Counted from the first letter of the stretch, positions 1-8,004 are shown. The stretch: DNA of 64,000 nt from Devosia sp. MC521 (GCF_014127105.1 NZ_CP059902.1:2079001-2143000), one strand, 5' to 3'. Program-made: numbers and translations. Notes: a model not told the origin generated them from the letters alone.

Positions 1-901
1 GCTCGCCTTCAACAAACAAAACAGGTCGGCGACTGCCTAGGATCTGCGTTGCGAGTTCTTCGCTGAAACCGCTACCTTCGGGTACCGCCTCGATATCCCA
101 CTTATCTGGATGCTCATAACTTTTGACCACCCATTTGGGGCCGTTACGACTGGCCACAAAGTCCAAATCATGGGAGATCATAACGAATGGACAATCGGGC
201 CTAGCCGCTTCTAGTTGGTCCCATAGTCTCGCTAGTATGGCCTTATGGATATGCAGCTCAGGCTCATCGAAAATCAGGACGGTTCCGGGCTTAGCCGCGA
301 GAACCTGACCGATTAGATAAAAAACTGATCGCTCACCGTCGCTCATAGCGGATGCCGCGTAAGGCACCCCGGTCGAAGCAGCGACAGTTATCTTGTCAGC
401 AGAAAAAAACAACTTTCTGTCAGGTAAGACCTTATCCCATACTCTTATGACGCCATCGATGATGGTTCCCGGCTTTTCTTTCTCTCGAAAATTCTTATCG
501 CTGAGGAATTGCTGATTTTTGTTATTCTGTTCAGCAAACATCAATTGAACGAGGTATTGAAAATCGCTGGACATTGCCGTCGCCCAACTGATGTCATCAT
601 AACCCCAGCGACTGTGCTTACCGTGGTTCGGATTTTCCTGCCCGGATATCAGGTGTGCCCGCGCTCGGTCTTCCCCCCAAAGGTCAACAACTTCATTTAG
701 GCCGATAGAGCGATGGGCTGATATCCGATGACAATCGAATTGCAGTTGGCGCTCGATATACACGGCTAACCGGGTTTTGCCGCCACCGTTTGCACCGACG
801 ATGTAATTGGTTACACCATCCTCAAGTACTAAATCAAAGGTGCCAGAGCCTTCAAAGCTAGCATTGCCTCGAACAACCTGTATTGTAATATTTCGTGTCA
901 T
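1..901 (-). CDS. AAA ATPase with start of a TOPRIM/DUF4435-like domain, cut by window edge
   Basis: The frame is open from an ATG at 901 to the window start, giving the first 300 residues. I translated it by hand. Visible are a Walker A motif GANGGGKT (residues 36-43), an ABC-type signature MSDGERS (186-192), a Walker B block LIFDEPELHIHK (209-220) and an H-loop MISHD (241-245). At 291-300 the sequence RRPVLFVEGE appears, which is how TOPRIM and DUF4435 nuclease domains usually begin after the ATPase of OLD/PARIS-type proteins. The ATPase half is directly readable; the nuclease half is inferred from ten residues. Several stretches are more AT-rich than the core genes to the right. It lies in the tRNA-Ser island, so an anti-phage role is plausible but unproven. 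The alternative is a plain AAA_15/AAA_21 ATPase with an unrelated tail. Confidence 0.85.
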   Translation of the reverse strand, partial: MTRNITIQVVRGNASFEGSGTFDLVLEDGVTNYIVGANGGGKTRLAVYIERQLQFDCHRISAHRSIGLNEVVDLWGEDRARAHLISGQENPNHGKHSRWGYDDISWATAMSSDFQYLVQLMFAEQNNKNQQFLSDKNFREKEKPGTIIDGVIRVWDKVLPDRKLFFSADKITVAASTGVPYAASAMSDGERSVFYLIGQVLAAKPGTVLIFDEPELHIHKAILARLWDQLEAARPDCPFVMISHDLDFVASRNGPKWVVKSYEHPDKWDIEAVPEGSGFSEELATQILGSRRPVLFVEGE

Positions 902-965
902 GCGGCGCTCTAGAATCTGTCATACGAAGCCAGTTCGACAGATAATCTCCAGTAACGCAAGTTAG

Positions 966-1622
966 TTAAGTTGCCTGCAACTTCGCCCAAGCCATGCCAA
1001 CATTATTATCAAAACCCGCGTCGGGCGGAATGCGCAAGCGTTTGTCGTCGTCGGGGGTGATCGTCCATTTGTAGCGGGCAAGCGTTACCCGCGAAACGAT
1101 CTGCGGAAGGCATCGGCAATTGAAGCCGTTCGGGGGAAAGTGCGTGAGCCAAAACGGGTGATCGACCGGCAAAATCACGCCATGCCATTGCGCATGGTTA
1201 TGGCGCACCCGATCATCGCCTGCCGTCACATAGCGGAAGCAATAGCCCATCTGCGGGGCTTCCCGATGCAATTTCATGGCTTGTTCCCAACGCCCCGCAG
1301 CGCGCGCGCCGAAAACTTCCATTCGCCAGATCAGTTCGGAATGCCAACCGGCCATTTCAGGGCTGGTGCCTTTCCAGCCCGTGCGCCGGGCAATGGCTTC
1401 GTATTGGTCTTGGAAGTCGCGCAGGGTGCCGCCCGCTTCAAAGATGCCCGTTAAAGCTGACAGCAGATCGCCGCGCATCTTGTCGGCCGTGTCGTCGACA
1501 ATCTCTTCGGCGCGCTGATCGGCTGCGGTCAGTATCTGCAGCCAATCGGTTTGCGAAAGGGTCAGACGGCCGCGCAAATATTCGATGGCTTCGACAAAGG
1601 CGTCCCCGAGCAGATCAGACAT
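966..1622 (-). CDS. Mu gpF-like phage minor head protein (remnant)
   Basis: This 218-residue protein matches the pattern of the phage Mu F head-morphogenesis family. It has an N-terminal helical part with FVEAIEYLRGRL near residue 10, a central RYVTAGDDRVRHNHAQWHG, and the diagnostic segment FPPNGFNCRCLPQIV with the Cys-Arg-Cys signature, followed by a closing DAGFDNNVGMAW motif. In Mu-type phages this protein follows the portal protein and joins the capsid. Here its start overlaps the end of a portal remnant, which keeps the phage order. The family is often longer at the C-terminus, so the tail may be lost. No terminase, protease or major capsid gene is seen, so it belongs to a decayed prophage. 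Confidence 0.75.
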   Translation of the reverse strand: MSDLLGDAFVEAIEYLRGRLTLSQTDWLQILTAADQRAEEIVDDTADKMRGDLLSALTGIFEAGGTLRDFQDQYEAIARRTGWKGTSPEMAGWHSELIWRMEVFGARAAGRWEQAMKLHREAPQMGYCFRYVTAGDDRVRHNHAQWHGVILPVDHPFWLTHFPPNGFNCRCLPQIVSRVTLARYKWTITPDDDKRLRIPPDAGFDNNVGMAWAKLQAT

Positions 1623-2015
1623 TGAGGCGACCTGTTAGTTGCGCGACCACCAGTGCCCGCGCGATCAGCGCTTTAAGCGGTCCGGTCGGTAGGTTTGGCC
1701 ATGCCTCTTCGATGGCTGCCAGCCGCGCTTCGTCGCTGTCGTGCGCCGCGATGATTTCGGCAAGTCTATCGATCAGCGCCGCTTCTGCAGCCGCTGCCAC
1801 GGCTGCGCGTTCGTCGATCAACTGGTTAAAGTCGGGCGCAGCCTGCGCTTGATGGCGGCTTGGTTGGCGCACAGGTTCGACTTGGGCCGGCTCAATTGGC
1901 GCATTTGGGCCGGGTCACCGTCTGCGGTCGTCTTGGGGGCAACCAAGATTGCGTGGCCTTCGGCCGGATCGGCAGCGCCGATCAGATCGCGCATTTCAGA
2001 TGCCGAAACACGCAG
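1615..2015 (-). pseudogene. C-terminal remnant of a Mu gp29-like (DUF935) portal protein
   Basis: The last part (1914 to 1615) encodes a run ending in a helical segment with ALIARALVVAQLTGR, typical of the end of Mu gp29-like portal proteins. In that frame a TGA stands at 1917-1915. Upstream, the neighbouring frame carries RVSASEMRDLIGAADPAEG from about 2012, which is also portal-like, and stays open to about 1827. The two halves of one protein are therefore in different frames, which indicates a frameshift between roughly 1915 and 1827. Above 2016 another stop appears and no portal sequence can be read. A GTG at 1872 would give an 85-residue product, but I regard the locus as broken. Confidence 0.6.
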
Positions 2016-2115
2016 TCAGCTCGCATCCTTCGTGTCGTACTCATTGTACTGAGCACTTAGTGAATTCATCCTCGCACCCCATTGACCATTAATCGGCGAT
2101 CAGACATGAGAAATT

Positions 2116-2925
2116 ATGTCCAAACCAATTAAAGCCTCGGCACTGCGTCTGAGTAGCCCTCTGCTCGCTGCGACGGCAGGCGTTCTAATTGGCGTCTCGA
2201 TCGCGGTATTTACCCTGCTGCCATACCTGACAGCACTTAACCAAGGCCTGTCCTGCACTACGACAGATTGCGATCCAGATCTACTTGCCCAGCGCAGCAT
2301 GGCGTTGGCTGCTTGGGCGATGTTTGCGGCAACACTCGCCTCGATCGCTATCGGGGGAATTAGCGTCTATCTCATTTGGCGTACGCTGCATTCCACCAAC
2401 AAAACCGTCGAGCTTGCACAGGAAAGCACCGACCAAGCCCGGGCCGCTGCGCGTACGGCCGAACAGGCCCTTGCCCATCAGCAAGAATTGGGGCGCAGCC
2501 AGGTCAAATGTTACCCTATTGTGACAAATATCGATTTTGACTATAGAAAAGAACACCCCTTTCTTAAAGTAAGTGTGACGAACTCTGGTCAAACTCCTGC
2601 CCGAACGCCTTACATCTCGGTAAATGTAAACTTTTTCTTCTTGCGCGGCGATGGGTACCCACAGGGGCGAGCGAGTGCCATTACTCCAGCGCCAGACTTG
2701 GCAGCAGGTGGCACTGCTACTGTATTGGTGCCGCTTAACTATGAGTTCGATAGAGTTGTAAGAGCCTACATCACCACGAACCACTTGGCAGTTGATGTTT
2801 ACGGCGAGCTAATGCACACTAGCATCTTCGGCACGGAAACGCCGTACAAGTTTCGGTATGAATGCGTCCCAATTGACACACACCACCGTGTGCCAATGAC
2901 CCGTGAACTGGGCCATATCGTTTAG
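2116..2925 (+). CDS. Unrecognised membrane-anchored island protein, two N-terminal helices
   Basis: This 269-residue protein is not recognised by name. Two hydrophobic segments lie at about residues 14-37 and 62-86, joined by a short loop with two cysteines (CTTTDC). A charged, Ala/Glu/Gln-rich helix follows (about 90-130), probably coiled coil, and then a beta-rich C-terminal part of about 130 residues that includes KVSVTNSGQTPA. The likely topology is a membrane anchor with a large cytoplasmic or periplasmic beta domain. Similar two-helix anchored proteins occur in integrated elements, but I cannot give a function. It faces away from the prophage remnant on one side and converges with the integrase on the other. 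The ribosome site before ATG 2116 is weak. Confidence 0.65.
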   Translation: MSKPIKASALRLSSPLLAATAGVLIGVSIAVFTLLPYLTALNQGLSCTTTDCDPDLLAQRSMALAAWAMFAATLASIAIGGISVYLIWRTLHSTNKTVELAQESTDQARAAARTAEQALAHQQELGRSQVKCYPIVTNIDFDYRKEHPFLKVSVTNSGQTPARTPYISVNVNFFFLRGDGYPQGRASAITPAPDLAAGGTATVLVPLNYEFDRVVRAYITTNHLAVDVYGELMHTSIFGTETPYKFRYECVPIDTHHRVPMTRELGHIV

Positions 2926-2991
2926 GGGGAAAATATTAGGTCCCCAACAAGTGATGAACTGCACCGTGCGCATGTTTGTAGCGCACGAGCA

Positions 2992-4383
2992 CTAGCCCCC
3001 CAGCACCAAGCCACCACTACTAGAACGCACCATCATCCCTTCATGGTAGCGGTAACCTTTCCCAGGCGCATGCGGCATTGGATTGACAGCGATTTGCCGA
3101 AGACAGGCCAGCTTTTGATCTAACGCCGCGCCTAGCCCGTATTTTGGTCCTTTTCCAGAATGTCCCATGAGCGCGTCGATTAGCGCTGCATTCGCGCCAG
3201 TGTACTGAAGCCGATCTTTGAAGGTATGCCTCAAACCATAGACGGAATGCCGGTCACTCTCCATCAGCCCATTGTCGCGTAGATATTTATTGATCGTCGC
3301 AGAAAGAGTATCGGCTTTATGGCGATAGCGAGGGAAGCCCCTAGGAAACCGCATGCATGCCTCAAGAGCAATTCCCACAAGCGGTATCTCTCGCTGCGTA
3401 GTTCGAACCTTGAGCTGCCGATCTTCCGCGATGACTTTGACATGCGGGATAGGGTGATCGAGCACAATTGAGTTTTCTGTCAGATTTGTAGCCTCGCTAA
3501 GGCGCAGACCTGTTTCGCTAATGATGTGAAGTAATGCTCGTTGTTCCCCATTCATATTATCCAGCGCCCCTGGCGCCAGGATTACTCTTTCGAGGTGCAT
3601 GGGTGAAAACGCTGGTCGCTGCCTCTTCTCCTCGCCCTTCAACTTCAAGTGCGCAACTAGGTGCTCGAGATCGAGCTGCTGCTCCCTGCAATAGGTCGCA
3701 AACATCACCATTATATGGCTGATATTCTTGTTTGCAGTGCCGATCTCCAACTCCTCTTCGATCACACGGTCAATCCACCAGTTACGGAAGGACAGCAGGT
3801 CCTCTCGACTTGTTTCGGTAAGCTGCTTGTCTCCAATCAGATCCACGAAATTGGAAATCGCCAACCTGCGGGGATTGAGCCACTTACGAACCTGATCCGG
3901 AGCCTTCGTCGAAAGATGAATTTTGTTCACCCTTTCGATCTCCGGAAGCAAATTACTCCAAGTTACGCTCGCCCGGGGTACGACACCAAGGACGGCCGCA
4001 ACTTCGTCCATGTCGCGGACCGTTTTTCTCTGCTCGAGGACGTTAAAGCGCTCAATCATAGCAGCCAAACCCTGCGCCATCAGCTCGTCAGAGGTGTGGT
4101 ACGCAAGGCCGAGCTTCCGCACCCTCTCTCGCGCCTGCGCGTACTTCTCTGCAGCCGTTAGATCTCCTTTGGCTAGCATTTCCCAGTACCCGTGCAGCTC
4201 CTTATCGAGCGCAACGACCCGCTGGGTCGCCAGGACTGCGCGAGGGTCAGAGGCCACCGCGATATTGGTACTAATGCGAACCAATCCACGCGCGTCGAGC
4301 AGCCTGAATCGCTTCGGCACTCTCCGCACGAGGTACCAAACACCGTCTCTATTTAGAGGTTTTGCAGGTTGTGATCGGCGCAT
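2992..4383 (-). CDS. Tyrosine site-specific integrase
   Basis: This 463-residue protein cuts and rejoins DNA at attachment sites. The N-terminus (GVWYLVRRVPKRFR, residues 14-27) resembles the small N-terminal domain of many alphaproteobacterial integrases. A helical core-binding region follows. The catalytic domain shows the first arginine in ETGLRLSEA (about 290-298), then YGLRHTFKDRL, where the usual HxxR histidine is Tyr, then LMGHSGKGPKYG, with the likely nucleophilic Tyr. The gene starts about 135 bp from the 3' end of tRNA-Ser and reads away from it, the classic arrangement for an element that uses the tRNA 3' end as attachment site. The function call is firm; the site used is inferred. 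Confidence 0.9.
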   Translation of the reverse strand: MRRSQPAKPLNRDGVWYLVRRVPKRFRLLDARGLVRISTNIAVASDPRAVLATQRVVALDKELHGYWEMLAKGDLTAAEKYAQARERVRKLGLAYHTSDELMAQGLAAMIERFNVLEQRKTVRDMDEVAAVLGVVPRASVTWSNLLPEIERVNKIHLSTKAPDQVRKWLNPRRLAISNFVDLIGDKQLTETSREDLLSFRNWWIDRVIEEELEIGTANKNISHIMVMFATYCREQQLDLEHLVAHLKLKGEEKRQRPAFSPMHLERVILAPGALDNMNGEQRALLHIISETGLRLSEATNLTENSIVLDHPIPHVKVIAEDRQLKVRTTQREIPLVGIALEACMRFPRGFPRYRHKADTLSATINKYLRDNGLMESDRHSVYGLRHTFKDRLQYTGANAALIDALMGHSGKGPKYGLGAALDQKLACLRQIAVNPMPHAPGKGYRYHEGMMVRSSSGGLVLGG

Positions 4384-4418
4384 TATCCAGCCCTCAAATA
4401 CCTTGAGAAATCAGGTTG

Positions 4419-4455
4419 GTTACACAGTAAGTTACACAGTAAGTTACACAAGTAA
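4419..4455. repeat. Three tandem 12-bp repeats upstream of the integrase
   Basis: GTTACACAGTAA occurs at 4419-4430 and 4431-4442, and a third copy with one extra A (GTTACACAAGTAA) at 4443-4455. The array lies 36 bp upstream of the integrase start and 63 bp from the tRNA-Ser 3' end. Arm-type integrase sites, excisionase sites or an operator for integrase control are all possible. The repeat itself is seen directly; its role is inferred. Confidence 0.8.
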
Positions 4456-4517
4456 TCTCCCGATGTCCAAAAGAACGCAGGAAGCCTAGAAAATACAGTA
4501 TGTTATGATTTTGACTT

Positions 4518-4607
4518 TGGCGGGCAGGGAGGGATTCGAACCCCCGGAAGGCTTGCACCTTCGCCGGTTTTCAAGACCGGAGCAATCAACCACTCTACCA
4601 CCTGCCC
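4518..4607 (-). tRNA. tRNA-Ser(UGA)
   Basis: On the minus strand the acceptor GGGCAGG pairs with CCTGCCC, followed by discriminator G and an encoded CCA. The anticodon arm CCGGTCTTGAAAACCGG displays anticodon TGA. A long variable arm and a T-arm with GGTTCGAATCC complete a class II serine tRNA of 90 nt including CCA. Its 3' end points at the integrase, so it is the likely chromosomal attachment site of the island. Confidence 0.95.
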
Positions 4608-4622
4608 GACGACAATGCGTTT

Positions 4623-4665
4623 AACGAGGGGGAGCGCACCTGTCCAGTAGCCCCCCTCGTTTTTT
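4623..4665 (+). terminator. Hairpin with T-run between tRNA-Ser and qor
   Basis: AACGAGGGGG (4623-4632) pairs with CCCCCCTCGTT (4651-4661), and the T-run extends to 4665 on the plus strand. That polarity would stop rightward transcription coming through the tRNA, not the leftward qor transcript, which has only a short T-poor tail. It may shield the core genes from island transcripts or act weakly in both directions. Confidence 0.45.
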
Positions 4666-4667
4666 CG

Positions 4668-5636
4668 CTATGGCTTGAGGATAACTGATCCCGTCGTGCC
4701 CCGAGACTCAAGGGCGGAATGGGCTTTCGCAGCCTCCTCCAGCGCAAAGCGCTGGCTGATCTCGACTTTGATCGCCCCGCTAGCTATCGCGCCAAACAAC
4801 GCCTCCGCCCCTTCGAGCAGTGCTGAGCGTTCCGCGAAATAATGCGCCCCCGTTGGCCGGGTCACATACAACGATCCCTTGCGCGCCAAAACGCCAAGGT
4901 CCGGGATAGCAACAACGCCCGAGGCATTGCCAAAGCTCACCATCAGTCCACGCGGACGCAGACAATCGAGCGAGGCGTCAAACGTCGCTTTGCCGACGCC
5001 GTCATAAACGACATCAACGCCCCTGCCCCCGGTCAACGCCTTCACGCGTGGCGCGAAGTCCTCCGCCTTATAGTCGATAACATGGTCACAAAACCGCTGC
5101 GCGCTCGCGACCTTTTCTGCTCCCCCGGCCGTGGCGATGACCGTTGCGCCTAGGGCCTTGGCCCATTGCGTCCCGATCATCCCCGTACCGCCCGCCGCCG
5201 CATGCCAGAGGATGGTCTCCCCCTCTGCCACCGGCCAGGTCTTGAACAGAAGATAGTAGGCCGTCAGCCCCTTGAGCAAAGCTGCCGCCGCCGTCTCATC
5301 ATCGACCCCATCGGGGATCGGCACCACCCGATTGGCGGCGATAATCCGCTCCTCGGCATAGGCACCGACCGTACCCTGATAGGCGACGCGATCCCCTTCA
5401 CGGAGTTCGCTGACGCCCTCGCCCACCGCTGTCACCACGCCGGCAGCTTCATTGCCCGCCACAAAGGGCCGCGGCACCGGGTACAACCCCGAGCGTTGAT
5501 AGGTGTCGATGAAGTTGAGCCCGATGGCCGTCTGCCGGATTTTGACCTCTCCGGCTTTGGGCGCGCCGATGTCCCAATCTTCGACCTTCAGGACTTCAGT
5601 ACCACCAGTTTCATGGACGACGACGACTTTACTCAT
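4668..5636 (-). CDS. qor: Quinone oxidoreductase (zinc-free MDR family)
   Basis: This 322-residue NADPH-dependent reductase belongs to the zeta-crystallin/QOR branch of medium-chain dehydrogenases. The N-terminal GroES-like part includes GLNFIDTYQRSGLYP (about 40-54), typical of QOR. The Rossmann part has AAGGTGMIGTQWAKALGA with the nucleotide-binding glycines (about 147-164). The cysteine ligands of zinc-containing alcohol dehydrogenases are missing, as expected for this family. The usual reaction is one- or two-electron reduction of quinones; the natural substrate cannot be read here. Its ATG overlaps the TGA of the upstream terC gene by four bases, so the two are probably translated together. 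Confidence 0.9.
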   Translation of the reverse strand: MSKVVVVHETGGTEVLKVEDWDIGAPKAGEVKIRQTAIGLNFIDTYQRSGLYPVPRPFVAGNEAAGVVTAVGEGVSELREGDRVAYQGTVGAYAEERIIAANRVVPIPDGVDDETAAAALLKGLTAYYLLFKTWPVAEGETILWHAAAGGTGMIGTQWAKALGATVIATAGGAEKVASAQRFCDHVIDYKAEDFAPRVKALTGGRGVDVVYDGVGKATFDASLDCLRPRGLMVSFGNASGVVAIPDLGVLARKGSLYVTRPTGAHYFAERSALLEGAEALFGAIASGAIKVEISQRFALEEAAKAHSALESRGTTGSVILKP

Positions 5637-6562
5637 TTAGGAGCCTTTGGCTTGCGGGGCGCTGATTTCGGGCGCGATTGTGCCCGCGAAATCGGCGTCG
5701 AACGCGGTAGAGATTTATCACTCACTGGCGCTGGGCGCGCCGGCATCACGCTGTGGGACTGTCCCATAGATGACAGAGCGTCATCGGTAGAAACACCGCC
5801 CACATTGCCGGTAAAGGGCGAAAACTTATGCCCGCCACTGCGCTTGGTTTTGCGCTGCTTGGCGAACACATTGAACGCCTCGACCAGCACCGAGAAGGCC
5901 ATGGCCGAATAGATGTAACCCTTTGGAATATGGAAGCCCAAGCCGTCAGCCACCAGCGTCACACCGATCAACAGCAGGAAGGCCAGCGCCAGCATTTTCG
6001 TCGTCGGGTGATCGGCCACAAACTTGGCGATCGGGCCGGAGGCAAAAAACATGACCGCGACGGCCACCAGAACTGCCGCCACCATAACCGCCACCTGATC
6101 TGCCGGAACCATGCCGACCGCGGTGATGATCGAGTCGATCGAGAACACCATGTCGATGATCACGATCTGAACCAGAATGGCCTGCAGCGTAGCCGTTCCC
6201 GCACTCGCAGCGCTCACCTCATGGTCGCCCTCGATGGCGGCATGCATTTCGTGCGTCGCCTTGTAGATCAGGAACGCACCACCGGCGAGCAGGATGATAT
6301 CCTTCCAGCTGAACGGCTGCCCGAAGGCTTCAAACACCGGATCTTTGAGCTGCACGATCCAAGAAATCAGGAACAGCAGGATGATGCGAAACACCAGGGC
6401 CAGCCCGATCCCGAGCTTTCGCGCAAATTCCGCCTGTTCGCGCGGTAGGCGCGAAACCAGCACAGAGATGAAAACGATATTGTCGATACCAAGCACGATC
6501 TCCATGACCGTGAGCGTACCAAATGCGATCCACACATTGGGATCGGAGAGGAGTTCCATCAT
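5633..6562 (-). CDS. TerC-family integral membrane protein
   Basis: This 309-residue protein has about seven hydrophobic helices and the family hallmark EIVLGIDNIVFISVL near the N-terminus, with a second acidic helix VIIDMVFSIDSIITAVGM mid-protein. TerC/YkoY relatives are linked to metal homeostasis (manganese export) and tellurite resistance. After the last helix comes a basic Ser/Pro/Lys-rich cytoplasmic tail of about 70 residues ending PRKPKAPK, longer than in many relatives. A frame extension to TTG 6577 exists, but ATG 6562 has a GGGAG site eight bases upstream and is preferred. It is the first gene of a two-gene unit with qor. Confidence 0.85.
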   Translation of the reverse strand: MMELLSDPNVWIAFGTLTVMEIVLGIDNIVFISVLVSRLPREQAEFARKLGIGLALVFRIILLFLISWIVQLKDPVFEAFGQPFSWKDIILLAGGAFLIYKATHEMHAAIEGDHEVSAASAGTATLQAILVQIVIIDMVFSIDSIITAVGMVPADQVAVMVAAVLVAVAVMFFASGPIAKFVADHPTTKMLALAFLLLIGVTLVADGLGFHIPKGYIYSAMAFSVLVEAFNVFAKQRKTKRSGGHKFSPFTGNVGGVSTDDALSSMGQSHSVMPARPAPVSDKSLPRSTPISRAQSRPKSAPRKPKAPK

Positions 6563-6769
6563 GGCAGTGTCTCCCAAAGCCGACTCGGGCTCAATTGTCA
6601 GTGTATGGTGTGGGCAGCGAGTGGTGAAGCACCCGCCTCCGAACCGCGAAAATGGCCACGCTTGGGCTACCGCTCAGCCCCAAGCACTGCTATGGCCGGA
6701 ACAGCAAACGCCCTGCGGCGGTTCCACCGTCGCAAAAGGCTTTTCGACCGACACCCAAGAGGATGCGCC

Positions 6770-7927
6770 ATGAATAAGGATGCTGATGTCATCGTGGTGG
6801 GAGGCGGGCTTGCGGGCTCCGCCGCTGCTGTCGCCGTGGCGCGGCTCGGGTTTGACGTCATCCATCTGGCCCCTGCTGCCCCGCCAGACCGGCGCACCTC
6901 GGCCCTGATGATGCCAAGCGTCGAATTCCTCGTTGAAAGCGGCCTCGTCTCCGAACCAGCGACCCTAGGCCATCCGCTCACCGCCATTCGCATCATCGAT
7001 GCCACGCCCCGCCTCTTCCGCGCGCCAGAAACCCTCTTTGAAGCGGTCGAAATCGGTCTTCCCGCTTTCGGGTGGAACTTTGGCAATGCGCGACTTCTTG
7101 AGCACTTTCAAAGCACTGCCCCAAAAACCGGATTCACTATCCGAACCGAAAGCGTGTCGGCCTATCGCCATGATGGCAAGCTGGGCACAGTCACACTGGC
7201 CGATGGTTCGACCCTCTGTGCGCCCCTCGTAGTCGGTGCCGATGGCAAAAAGTCTCTGCTGCGCAACGCCGTTGGCATTACCACGCGCGAGCATCAGTTC
7301 ACCGAGGGTGCCCTCGTCTGTGATCTAGACTTGACCCGTAGCGTTGGTGGCACTTCCATCGAGTTCCACTACCCGCGTGGGCCCTTCACGCTGGTGCCGG
7401 CCGGTGAGAACCGCGCCAATCTCGTTTGGATCGATGATGAGGCCAAGTTGCGTGCTCTTCAGGCTGCCGGGCCAGAGGCCCTCCGAAACGCCATCCTAGA
7501 GACCTCACAGCGCCTGTTCGGCGATCTCAAGATTGTCTCCCCCAGCTTCGTCTTCCCACTCTCGACACTAACCGTTGATAAGGCCGGAGCATCTGGGGTG
7601 GCCTTGGTCGGCGAGTCTGCTCACGCCTTCCCACCCATTGGCGCACAGGGCCTCAATCTGGGTCTGCGGGATGTCGCCGATCTTATCGCCGCCCTGAAAG
7701 CCGCTGACACGACCCTGCCCGATTGGGGCGCCAAGGCCGCTGATGATTATGCGCGCCGCCGCGCAGCCGATCTGGCGCAAACCAGCACTATTGTCGACAC
7801 GCTGTTCAAATCGCTTCTCGCCGACATGCTCCCCAGCCAAACCCTGCGGGCTGGCGGCTTGTGGGCACTCAAGCTGTCCCCGTTCTTGCGCAAGCAGGCT
7901 TTTGCCGTGGGCATGGGCCAACGCTAA
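6770..7927 (+). CDS. UbiH/COQ6-family FAD-dependent hydroxylase
   Basis: This 385-residue flavoprotein monooxygenase begins with the dinucleotide-binding motif VIVVGGGLAGSAAAVA (residues 8-23). It contains the mid-protein VVGADGKKSLLRNAVGI (FAD/NADH-binding DG motif) and the C-terminal ALVGESAHAFPPIGAQGLN, the family GD-type FAD-binding block. This family hydroxylates the ubiquinone ring; which position (C5, C6 or C7) cannot be settled from sequence alone. The frame is open back to 6605, but ATG 6770 follows AAGAGG and matches the family start. A strong terminator follows it. Its upstream 200 bp, shared with divergent terC, contain nothing I recognise. Confidence 0.85.
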   Translation: MNKDADVIVVGGGLAGSAAAVAVARLGFDVIHLAPAAPPDRRTSALMMPSVEFLVESGLVSEPATLGHPLTAIRIIDATPRLFRAPETLFEAVEIGLPAFGWNFGNARLLEHFQSTAPKTGFTIRTESVSAYRHDGKLGTVTLADGSTLCAPLVVGADGKKSLLRNAVGITTREHQFTEGALVCDLDLTRSVGGTSIEFHYPRGPFTLVPAGENRANLVWIDDEAKLRALQAAGPEALRNAILETSQRLFGDLKIVSPSFVFPLSTLTVDKAGASGVALVGESAHAFPPIGAQGLNLGLRDVADLIAALKAADTTLPDWGAKAADDYARRRAADLAQTSTIVDTLFKSLLADMLPSQTLRAGGLWALKLSPFLRKQAFAVGMGQR

Positions 7928-7960
7928 TCCCTGTCTTGCCTCTCACCTGCACAACAAAAA

Positions 7961-7985
7961 AGGCCCGGTTTCCCGGGCCTTTTTC
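7961..7985. terminator. Bidirectional intrinsic terminator
   Basis: AGGCCCGG (7961-7968) and CCGGGCCT (7973-7980) form an 8-bp stem with a four-base loop. A T-run follows on the plus strand and an A-run precedes it, so it can end both the UbiH-type gene and the converging ialB gene. Confidence 0.9.
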
Positions 7986-8004
7986 AAATTCGTCTGCGTA
8001 GAGC

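Noticed and set aside
3662-4489. Possible genes on the plus strand opposite the integrase
   Set aside because: They overlap the catalytic domain and N-terminus of a well-supported integrase and carry no recognisable protein.
6605-6769. 55-codon N-terminal extension of the UbiH-type gene
   Set aside because: The FAD-binding motif and a ribosome site place the start at 6770; the extension has no conserved pattern.
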